From NCBI GenBank assembly GCA_031411235.1, contig JANOAR010000303.1, positions 1-6,650 of the forward strand: DNA of 6,650 nucleotides, in the 5' to 3' direction. The translations under genes were made by a program, and so were the position numbers. The DNA is from JANOAR01 sp031411235. GTDB taxonomy: Bacteria; Verrucomicrobiota; Verrucomicrobiia; Verrucomicrobiales; Verrucomicrobiaceae. Each line of letters opens with the position of its first letter. Within the stretch, counting starts at the first letter, position 1. Below, piece after piece: positions 1 to 6,300 of this stretch. A model generated the notes under the pieces. The model was not told where the DNA came from, did not search any database, and saw only the letters and a program-made list of their open reading frames with translations.

Positions 1-413
1 GCATGAAAGACAACGCCAAAGAAATCGACCAAGCCTGCGGTGCCCTCATCACCGACCTCAAACAGCGCGACATGCTGAAGGACACCCTCGTCATCTTCGG
101 CAGCGAGTTTGGCCGCACCTGTTACAGCCAGGGCGTCATCAGCAAAGTCACCGGCACCTATGGCCGCGAGCACCATCGCGACTGCTTCACCTTCTGGATG
201 GCCGGCGGCGGCATCAAGCCCGGCACGACCTACGGCGAAACCGACGAATTCGGCTACGGCATCACCCGCGACCCCGTGCATGTGAATGACTTCCACGCCA
301 CCCTGCTGCACCAGCTAGGCATTGATCACGAGCGCTTCACCTATCGCTTCCAAGGCCGCGACTATCGCCTCACCGACGTCGCCGGGAAAGTCGTGAAGGG
401 CATCCTCGCTTAG
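1..413 (+). CDS. DUF1501 family protein, C-terminal fragment
   Basis: This is the C-terminal 136 residues of a DUF1501 protein, a sulfatase/alkaline-phosphatase-like fold common in Planctomycetes and Verrucomicrobiota and often encoded beside DUF1549/DUF1553 cytochrome-like proteins. Seen here: the strand LVIFGSEFGRT, then GREHH, FWMAGGGIKPG and GETDEFGYG, then a histidine-rich tail with VHVNDFHATLLHQLGIDH and the closing FQGRDYRLTDVAG. These are the conserved C-terminal blocks of the family, whose members are usually about 400-480 residues, so roughly two thirds of the protein lies upstream of the window. The ATG at position 3 is taken as an internal methionine, because MKDNAKEIDQ matches mid-protein family sequence. 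The natural substrate of the family is not established. The gene ends one base before the convergent vapC stop, so there is no room for a separate terminator. Confidence 0.9.
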   Translation, partial: MKDNAKEIDQACGALITDLKQRDMLKDTLVIFGSEFGRTCYSQGVISKVTGTYGREHHRDCFTFWMAGGGIKPGTTYGETDEFGYGITRDPVHVNDFHATLLHQLGIDHERFTYRFQGRDYRLTDVAGKVVKGILA

Positions 414-414
414 C

Positions 415-807
415 TCACACCACCGTTTCCACAGCCAGCAGCTTCAGCCCGTAGGGCACGAAGCGCTCGAAGTCCTTGATGTTCCGCGTCGCCACCCGCT
501 CATCAGCCACCATCGCCGCCGCCGCGATCATACAATCCGCGTGCGATCCCCGCCGCCGCCCCGAGAGGTGAAACAACCGCGAAGCCTGCTCGGCCTCGCG
601 CCACCCAAAGTCCGCCACTCGGCGCTCCAGCACCGCAAAAATCGCGTCCTTCTGCGCCTTCGAGTGCGGCCCATTGCAGAACTCCGACCAAGCAATCGCC
701 GAGGCACCCAGCTCGCGCCCTTCCTTGATCCAGCCCCGCACCAAGGCCGCGTGCGGCGACCCCACAGTGACGAGGTCGATGAGCAGATTCGTATCCAGGT
801 GGATCAT
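415..807 (-). CDS. vapC: VapC-type PIN-domain toxin (ribonuclease)
   Basis: A 130-residue PIN-domain protein, the usual VapC length. VapC toxins are Mg2+-dependent endoribonucleases that cut tRNA or rRNA and are held inactive by VapB. The acidic residues are in the expected order: D5 in MIHLDTNLLIDL, E42 in the WSEF strand, D91 in the SHADCMIAAAA helix and D112 in TRNIKDFERF, so the active site looks intact. The ATG at 807 is preferred over the GTG at 816, because PIN proteins start directly with this strand and because ATG 807 overlaps the antitoxin stop as ATGA, the sign of translational coupling. A GGGAGGT sequence abuts the ATG but is too close to be a well-spaced Shine-Dalgarno. The gene is convergent with the DUF1501 gene. 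The actual RNA target cannot be read from the sequence. Confidence 0.88.
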   Translation of the reverse strand: MIHLDTNLLIDLVTVGSPHAALVRGWIKEGRELGASAIAWSEFCNGPHSKAQKDAIFAVLERRVADFGWREAEQASRLFHLSGRRRGSHADCMIAAAAMVADERVATRNIKDFERFVPYGLKLLAVETVV

Positions 808-1085
808 ACCTCCCACCAGTAGCGCTTGGCCTGGCGCTCGGCCTCCACAGCATCGCGGAATTCGTTACTCTCTTGCAAAGTCAGGCCACCGCCATTTTGC
901 AACCAGTCGAGGGCTTCCAGGGGCTTGGGTGTTTTCTCTTCGTTGATGGCTTCCTCCTTGGCTTTTTTGATGGAGCGGCGCATGACCTCAGACTTCGAGA
1001 CATCCCACAACTTGGCAAGATAATCGAGAGCCATGAGGGTTCCCTGGTCGAGGGCCATGCTGGTGCGGGTTAATGCATAACTCAT
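804..1085 (-). CDS. vapB: VapB-type antitoxin, ribbon-helix-helix
   Basis: A 93-residue partner encoded immediately upstream of vapC with a 4-base overlap. Residues about 5-40 read as a ribbon-helix-helix DNA-binding domain: the strand LTRTSMALDQG, then two helices containing LDYLAKLWDVS and KSEVMRRSIKKA. The lysine/glutamate-rich linker and the C-terminal part, with LDWLQNGGG and RQAKRYWWEV, would be the toxin-binding tail; its aromatic end is plausible for filling the toxin groove. VapB proteins neutralise VapC and the complex represses its own promoter. Start choice: ATG 1085 is favoured because the RHH strand begins there and a promoter-like pair predicts transcription starting almost at this codon. 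An in-frame ATG at 1106, preceded by GAAGAGGGG, would add seven residues (MAVTYYH) and cannot be excluded. Confidence 0.8.
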   Translation of the reverse strand: MSYALTRTSMALDQGTLMALDYLAKLWDVSKSEVMRRSIKKAKEEAINEEKTPKPLEALDWLQNGGGLTLQESNEFRDAVEAERQAKRYWWEV

Positions 1086-1119
1086 GTGGTAATATGTTAC
1101 CGCCATCCCCTCTTCTCAA
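1086..1119 (-). promoter_or_regulatory. Candidate vapBC promoter with possible leaderless start
   Basis: On the minus strand TTGAGA (1119-1114; five of six matches to TTGACA) is followed after exactly 17 bases by CATATT (1096-1091; four of six matches to TATAAT). Transcription would then begin about at the ATG at 1085, giving a leaderless or nearly leaderless message. This is an inference from spacing only. If the ATG at 1106 is the true start, this promoter would be wrong. Confidence 0.4.
1088..1101. promoter_or_regulatory. Inverted repeat, candidate VapB operator
   Basis: The sequence GGTAATATGTTACC is a near-perfect palindrome: arms GGTAA and TTACC, with one mismatch in the four central bases. 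It covers the candidate -10 hexamer and lies directly ahead of the antitoxin start, which is where RHH antitoxins usually bind to autorepress. Binding by this VapB is inferred. Confidence 0.4.
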
Positions 1120-1178
1120 GTATTTTTTCACTTTGGCCACAAACAGAGGTCAACAGACCGCCCCTGGTCGGCCCGGCC

Positions 1179-1667
1179 TCACCGTCTGCCGTTCAGGATC
1201 AGCTCATCCAGCTTGTTCACGATCTGCTGCAGCTCGCTCTGGGTTGGCGGATCGCTCACGGACAGGCCGAGCGTGCTCACTCCATTGGTATTGTTGCTCG
1301 TGCCCGCGATGGCCGCGCTCAGTTGCACATTGCTCACCTCCCCCGGTGGGCCTTGGATGCCCTGGGCTCCGTCGCCGCCATTGCCGCCCTGCCCGCCTTG
1401 TGCCCCGTCATTGCCGCGCGGGATGCCGAAGGTGAAGCGCACATTCGCCCCGTCGAAGGACGTCTGCACACTCGCGGGCTCCCCCGGATTCAGCGTCGTC
1501 ACCCCATCCACCACGGCACTGGAGAACGGTGGGCCTTGGATGCCGGCGGGGCCTTGGGGTCCGGCGGGCAGGCTTTGAATCAGATCGAACAGGGATTGCA
1601 GTTGGTCGCGGATGAGTTGCGACACGAGCGGCGAGTTGTTGGCAGGTTGGGTGGGATCGAAGGGCAT
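1179..1667 (-). CDS. Small collagen-like protein
   Basis: A 162-residue protein with two Gly-X-Y blocks. Residues 36-47 hold four triplets (GPQGPAGIQGPP), and residues about 85-111 hold nine triplets rich in G, N, D and Q. Between them, residues about 48-84 form a conserved-looking segment with VTTLNPGEPASVQTSFDG and VRFTFGIP, of the kind found next to collagen repeats in phage-tail-like and verrucomicrobial proteins. The N-terminus (MPFDPTQPANNSPLVS) has no signal peptide or membrane segment. The C-terminus, with LSVSDPPTQSELQQIVNKL, predicts a short helix that could drive oligomerisation. I recall similar N- and C-terminal ends in small hypothetical proteins of Verrucomicrobiota; this was not checked. 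No Shine-Dalgarno precedes the ATG at 1667. The role is unknown; a trimeric fibre-like structure is the obvious guess. Confidence 0.75.
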   Translation of the reverse strand: MPFDPTQPANNSPLVSQLIRDQLQSLFDLIQSLPAGPQGPAGIQGPPFSSAVVDGVTTLNPGEPASVQTSFDGANVRFTFGIPRGNDGAQGGQGGNGGDGAQGIQGPPGEVSNVQLSAAIAGTSNNTNGVSTLGLSVSDPPTQSELQQIVNKLDELILNGRR

Positions 1668-1784
1668 GGCTATGGAGAGGAGTTGGGGACAGAGCGGCTG
1701 GGAGAAGGGTGGTTGGCCGAACCCTCAGCGGTGGTTCATCGGCACTTTTGGGGGCGTGCGTTGCGGTGTGAAAGGTGGTGAATC

Positions 1785-2034
1785 GAAGCTCCTGGGGTGG
1801 CTCGTCGATGCCTCAGGGGTATCTCGCCGGAGCTATGGAGGTGGGTCGCCGTAGCTTCGGGGGTGGGTGCAGGCAGCTTCGAGGTGCCTCTGGGGAGGTT
1901 CAGAGCTGCCTGCGGGGATCCCTCGGGCACCGACCGACCACCCCTAGAGGTGGGGGGTGGGTACCTCGGAGCTGCCTGAGGGGGGCCGTTGAGGTGCCTG
2001 GGGGTACCCCAAGAGGTACCCCCTCATGCCTCGC
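1785..2034. repeat. Array of about eleven degenerate 22-bp units
   Basis: Units of exactly 22 bases can be laid end to end at 1785, 1807, 1829, 1851, then, after an 8-base slip at 1873-1880, at 1881, 1903, 1925, 1947, 1969, 1991 and 2013. Most begin with G-A/G/T-A/G/T followed by GCT, GCC or GGT, then a CCT-like step and a run of four to six G. Examples of unit starts are GAAGCTCCTGGGG, GAGCTGCCTGCGGGG, GAGCTGCCTGAGGGG and GAGGTGCCTGGGGG. The unit at 1925 looks C-rich, as if inverted. A perfect 9-bp inverted repeat (GGGGGTACC at 2000-2008, GGTACCCCC at 2015-2023) lies near the end. The units are too divergent for a recent expansion and have no unique spacers. Confidence 0.65.
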
Positions 2035-2112
2035 CAGCCCAGTAACCCCTAGGAGCCGCTGCAAATGGAAGACATTTCCGATAGAGAAAGGGGTATTTAC
2101 ATCTGAACTCTG

Positions 2113-2145
2113 GGAGCCTGAGGCACTAGAAAAACCTCTGGCTCC
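2113..2145. other. Stem-loop in the AT-richer gap
   Basis: GGAGCCTGAGG (2113-2123) pairs with CCTCTGGCTCC (2135-2145), giving an 11-bp stem with one central mismatch and an 11-base A-rich loop. It lies about 90 bases beyond the stop of the - strand gene ending at 2233, but no T-run follows on either strand, so it is not a standard intrinsic terminator. It could be a 3'-end RNA structure or chance. Confidence 0.35.
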
Positions 2146-2232
2146 GGCATTGGCGAGGACAAAGCGAACATTGAAAAATGGAAATTGGAGAATGAAATTG
2201 CAAAATAAAGCAGCTTCCCCCTCCCCCTCCCC

Positions 2233-2907
2233 TCACGGTGTCGGAGGCGTCGGCTCCGGCTCCTCCTCGGGATCACCGCTCACGCCGGGAAAGCGCTGCT
2301 TCAGGTCATCGTAGATGGCGTCCGCTCCCGGCACGTCGCGGCGGGCCGCCTGCTTCACCGTTTGGTAGAAGGAGATGTCCGCCATCCAGATTTCACTGCC
2401 CACCAGCAGCAGGGTGTCATCCACCATCTCACAGAGCTTGCGAGCCTCCCGCAGCACATCCGCCAGCGCGAGGCGCAGGGCGCGGTCCTTGGTCACCTCC
2501 GCCACCACGACGAAGGGCGGGATCAGGTTCGGCGCGGTAGCCATGTAGCTCGTACACTGTTCGTCGAAGCCCAGGGAGGCACTGCCCAACTTGGGAAGCT
2601 GGATGCGCTCGGTCTTGGTCAGGTTGATGAGGAAAGGCATGAGCGCCTTGAGTTCGGTGAACTTGGCCATGATCACTGCCTTGTTGGCAGCGGTGATTTC
2701 GGCAGAGACTCGATTGTCGTTGGGCATGGTGGTTGGAGGGCTGGGTGTTGGGTCGGGCACATCCCCGTCCCACAGCAAGGTCAGCGGTGAATCCCAAGAA
2801 AGGGAGACATCGGATGAGTCCCAGGTGAGCGGTTGTGCCATGGGAGCATAGAAGCGCAGCCCGCCCAGCGGCGACACGTAACCATAGTAGCATTTCGCAA
2901 TGCCCAC
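2233..2907 (-). CDS. Unrecognised protein: WD-repeat N-terminus plus helical domain
   Basis: Up to 224 residues, function unknown. Residues 1-22 contain CYYGYVSPLGGLRFYAP. Residues 27-48 hold three short repeats LTWDS, LSWDS and LLWDG at 8-9 residue spacing, which are not WD40 propellers. A Pro/Thr linker (PDPTPSPPT) leads to a mostly helical domain from M61 with MPNDNRVSAEITAANKA, LKALMPFLINLTKTE and VDDTLLLVG, and a tail rich in E and P. The second part resembles a conserved hypothetical domain I recall from Verrucomicrobiota. The start is uncertain: GTG 2907 directly follows the TGA of the HTH gene, while ATG 2841 (MAQPL) and ATG 2727 (MPNDN) are alternatives, and none has a Shine-Dalgarno. 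In relatives the two halves may be separate genes, so this could be a fusion. There is no signal peptide or membrane helix. Co-transcription with the HTH gene is likely. Confidence 0.65.
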   Translation of the reverse strand: MGIAKCYYGYVSPLGGLRFYAPMAQPLTWDSSDVSLSWDSPLTLLWDGDVPDPTPSPPTTMPNDNRVSAEITAANKAVIMAKFTELKALMPFLINLTKTERIQLPKLGSASLGFDEQCTSYMATAPNLIPPFVVVAEVTKDRALRLALADVLREARKLCEMVDDTLLLVGSEIWMADISFYQTVKQAARRDVPGADAIYDDLKQRFPGVSGDPEEEPEPTPPTP

Positions 2908-3192
2908 TCAGAGCCCAGCGCAAAGGCGCTCCGCTCTGCCCAGCAAGACAACCAGCCCCTCCTTAAACGCCCGGCACAGGCGGGCGATCAAGTCCAGCGT
3001 CGGCACCCGCTTGCGCTGTTCGACGAAGCCAATCATCTGCCGCGAAACCCCGGTGCGGCGGGCCAGTTCCGTCAGCGTGAGCCCCAGGCTCAGGCGCCTC
3101 TCTCGCACCACCACCGCAAACGCTCTGCACACCGGCTCCACCTCTTTGCAAAAGGAAGCCTGACCACCATTGAACCTTTTTGAGTTAGACAT
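2908..3192 (-). CDS. Small XRE-family HTH transcriptional regulator
   Basis: A 94-residue protein. A Cro/C1-type helix-turn-helix covers residues about 24-80: VVVRERRLSLGLTLTELA, then RRTGVSRQMIGFVEQRKR, then VPTLDLIARLCRAF. The order LTLTELA-x-x-TGVSRQMI is the HTH signature. There is no sensor domain, so it would act as a simple dimeric DNA-binding regulator. The ATG at 3192 follows a G-rich GCGGGGGTC. The gene's TGA is followed without a gap by the GTG of the next gene, so the two probably form one message. It is divergent from the R-M gene across 153 bp and is the size of the controller (C) proteins that regulate some R-M systems, but it may instead regulate only its own operon. Confidence 0.85.
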   Translation of the reverse strand: MSNSKRFNGGQASFCKEVEPVCRAFAVVVRERRLSLGLTLTELARRTGVSRQMIGFVEQRKRVPTLDLIARLCRAFKEGLVVLLGRAERLCAGL

Positions 3193-3345
3193 GACCCCCG
3201 CATCACAGCGATAACGCCCACCCTAGACAAGCAGGAAGTGCAGGGATTGGCAGGTTCATCTCCCCAGTCTCCAGGTCTCCCCCTCTCCAAGTCTCCTCCC
3301 TAACTCCTTGCCCTCCCCAGCATCCCCCGCTTTCATCCGCGCCCC
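3193..3345. promoter_or_regulatory. Divergent intergenic region between HTH and R-M genes
   Basis: This region must hold the promoters of the HTH operon (- strand) and the R-M gene (+ strand). Neither shows a convincing -35/-10 pair. From about 3259 to 3328 the + strand is almost pure pyrimidine with spaced copies of AGTCTCC (3266-3272, 3290-3296) and GGTCTCC (3274-3280). No symmetrical C-box-like operator was seen, and no Shine-Dalgarno stands ahead of the R-M start. Confidence 0.45.
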
Positions 3346-6300
3346 ATGCCTCCCGCTCTTCCTACGACCGAAGCCTTCATCGAACACTGGTCTAAGGCCG
3401 AGGCCAACGAGCGGGCAAACTCCCAGTCCTTCCTCATCGGCCTCACCCAGCTCCTCGGCGTGCCGCAGCCCTTGCACAGCCATGAGAGCGGCTACTCGTT
3501 CGAGTATCCGGTGAAGGTTCCCGGCTCCACCATCACTAACTTCCTCGACCTCTACCGCCGCGCCCACTTCGTCCTAGAGTCCAAGCAATTCACCGCACGC
3601 AAGGAAGAGCAGACCGCCCTGGAACTCGCCGCCACCCAGGCCGGAGCCGTGGCCAGCAAGCCCGCTAAATCCGGCCCCATTCGCGGCAGCGGCGCGTGGG
3701 ATGACGCCATGCTGCGCGCCCGTGGCCAGGCCGAGCGCTATGTGCGCTCCCTGCCCAGCGGCGAGCCCAACCCGCCCTTCATCATTGTTTGCGACGTGGG
3801 CCATAGCTTCGAGGTCTATGCCGACTTCACCCAGAACGGCAAAGCCTACCTGCCGTTCCCCGACCCGCGCACCTTCCGCATCAAATTAAAAGACCTCGCC
3901 GATGAAACCATCCGCGAGCGCCTCCGCCTCATCTGGACGAACCCCGCCGCGCTCGACCCCGCCAAGGTCAGCGCCGAGGTCACTCGCGAAATCGCCAGCT
4001 ACCTCGCCGAACTCGCCAAGTCCCTCGAAGCCGAAAAGCACGACCCCGAAGTCGTCGCTCAGTTCCTCACCCGCTGCCTGTTCTGCATGTTCGCCGAGGA
4101 CGTAGGCCTGCTCCCCGACCGCGCCTTCACGGAGCTGCTCGCCTCCATCGAAGCCGACGGCACCGGCTTCGTCTCCATCGTCCGCACCCTGTTCCGTGAA
4201 ATGAACACCGGCACCAAGGGCGACATCTCCGTCGTCCTGCGCAAAAAATTGCTGCGCTTCAATGGCGGCCTGTTTGCGGATGACACCGTGCTCCCTGTCA
4301 ACGCCCTCCAGCTTGGCCTATTGAAACAAGCCGCCAAGACCAACTGGCGCAACGTCGAGCCCGCCATCTTCGGCACCCTGCTGGAGCGCGCCCTCGTCCC
4401 CAGCGAGCGCCACGCCCTCGGTGCCCACTTCACCCCGCGTGCTTATGTGGAGCGCCTCGTCCTACCCACCGTCATCGAGCCACTACGGCAGGAATGGGAA
4501 ATCACCCGCGCCGTCGCCATGACCCTGCGCGTGCGAGCCGAGGCCAAGCGCGACATCGCCACTGCCAAGCACGCCAGTTCCAAAACCAAGCAAGCCAGCG
4601 GCGATACCCAAGGGGCCAAGCAAGACTTCAAGCTCGCCAACGACAGCCAAAAAGAAGCCGACGCCGACACCGCCAAAGCCCTCCGCGAGATCAACGCCTA
4701 CCACACCAAGCTGTGCCACCTCCGCGTGCTCGACCCCGCCTGCGGCAGCGGCAATTTCCTCTACGTCGCCCTGGAGCACATGAAGCGCCTGGAGGGCGAA
4801 GTGCTGGACTTCGCCGCCCAGTTTGGCGAGCACTCCCTGCTCGACCTCGCCACCCACACCGTCGATCCGCATCAGTTTCTCGGCATCGAGATCAACCCCC
4901 GCGCCGCCAGCATCACCGAGCTAGTGCTGTGGATCGGCTACCTGCAATGGCACTTCCGCACCCGAGGCCAGACCCTGCCCGACGAGCCCGTGCTGAAGAG
5001 CTTCAAAAACATCGAGTGCCGCGACGCCGTGCTCGCCTACGACGGCGAGCCCCAGCCCGCCCGCGATGAAGCCGGGAACCTCATCACCCTCTGGGATCGC
5101 CGCAGTACCAAGACCGACCTTGTGACCAACCGCGACGTGCCCGATGAATCGCAGCGCGTCCCGTTGCTCACGTATGTCAACCCACGCCCCGCGACCTGGC
5201 CCAGCGCCGATTACATCGTCGGTAACCCGCCGTTCCTCGGCAATAAGCGGATGCGCGAGGACTTCGGCGACGGCTATGCCGAAACCCTCCGCGCCGCCTA
5301 TCCCGAAGTCCCCGAGTCCGCCGACTTCGTGCTCTACTGGTGGCACAAAGCCGCCGAACTCGTGCGCACGGGCCAGGCCAAAGCCTTCGGCCTCATCACC
5401 ACCAACAGCCTGCGGCAGAACTTCAACCGCCGCGTCGTGCAGCGCCATCTGGAGGGGAGCATACGCGTCCCGCGTGTCGTAGCTGGCGTCTCGCCGGCTA
5501 CATCCCCCAGCAAGGCCAGCACCCCAGCGGCAGCGAGCGGCCCTGCGGCATCTCGGCGAGACGCCGAGAAGGACACGCCAGAGGCGTATGCTCCCCTGTC
5601 CATCATCTTCGCCATCCCCGATCACCCCTGGGTGGACACCGCCGAAGGAGCCGCCGTGCGCATCGCCATGACCGTCGGCAGTGCCGGTGAACATAACGGA
5701 TTGCTCTTCAATGTAACAAAGGAAGACGCCCAGGCTGATGGTTCGAGCCAGGTTTCATTCGCTGAGTTCAGTGGACGCATCACGGCAAATCTGCGGACAG
5801 GGGCCGACTTGGATAGCATGGTTCCTCTGGCGGCAAATGAGCGGCTATCGTCTCGTGGTGTCATCCCGCACGGCGATGGTTTTATCATTTCGTTGGAACA
5901 CGCCCAGCATCTTGGCTTTGGGCGAGATGAATCTCTGTATGCGATCATCAAACATTACCGCAATGGCAAAGACATCTCTGATGCCCCTCGCGGAGTAATG
6001 GTAATTGATTTAGCCGGGCTGAAGGAAGCCGAGGTCCGCCAAAGCTACCCGACTGTGTATCAACATCTGCTCACCACCGTGAAGCCTGAGCGAGATCAAA
6101 ACCGCGATCCATCTCGACGGAAGAATTGGTGGCTTTTTGCCCGAAGCAACGAACAACTCCGCCAATCACTGGCAGGATTGCCTCGTTACATCGTGACCGT
6201 TCAAACGGCGAAGCACCGCTTCTTCACATTTTTGGAAAGCACGATCATGCCTGATGACAAGTTGATTGCGATTGGGCTGATGGATGAATTCTTCCTTGGG

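Larger units (their letters stand above)
1668..2232. other. 565-bp gap without a gene, repeat-bearing
   Basis: No credible gene was found here. The part nearest the collagen-like gene (1668-1784) is purine-rich on the + strand and shows no clear promoter. The centre holds the 22-bp repeat array listed separately. The last part (about 2057-2232) is visibly richer in A and T, with short repeats of GAAATTG and a stem-loop at 2113-2145, and ends in a pyrimidine tract just past the stop of the 2233-2907 gene. The open frames across it are shadows: the 22-base period is not a multiple of three. Confidence 0.7.

Noticed and set aside
1120..1178. Intrinsic terminator after the collagen-like gene
   Set aside because: Only a weak GACC/GGTC pairing and a short GGCC palindrome are visible, and the nearest T/A-rich run is too far away.
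1086..1781. 231-residue open frame on the + strand
   Set aside because: It is antisense to the collagen-like gene. Its product has no recognisable domain, and the glycine/proline-rich coding on the other strand explains the absence of stops.
1785..2034. CRISPR array
   Set aside because: The units are contiguous and degenerate, with no constant repeat separated by unique spacers, and no cas gene is nearby.
2216..2232. G-quadruplex on the - strand just after the stop at 2233
   Set aside because: Only three G-runs are present (GGGG, GGGGG, GGGGG); a standard quadruplex needs four.
1775..2314. 179-residue open frame across the 22-bp array
   Set aside because: The repeat period shifts the frame in every unit, and the product is low-complexity G/S/R sequence with no homology that I recognise.
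5450..5600. Possible frameshift or pseudogene in the R-M gene at the palindrome
   Set aside because: Codon-by-codon reading shows the frame stays open and returns to family sequence (PLSIIFAIPDHPW) in the same frame.
4921..5694. 257-residue open frame on the - strand inside the R-M gene
   Set aside because: It is antisense to a clearly coding frame with methyltransferase motifs; long antisense frames are expected with this GC3 bias. The same holds for the - strand frames at 4059-4433 and 4483-4872.
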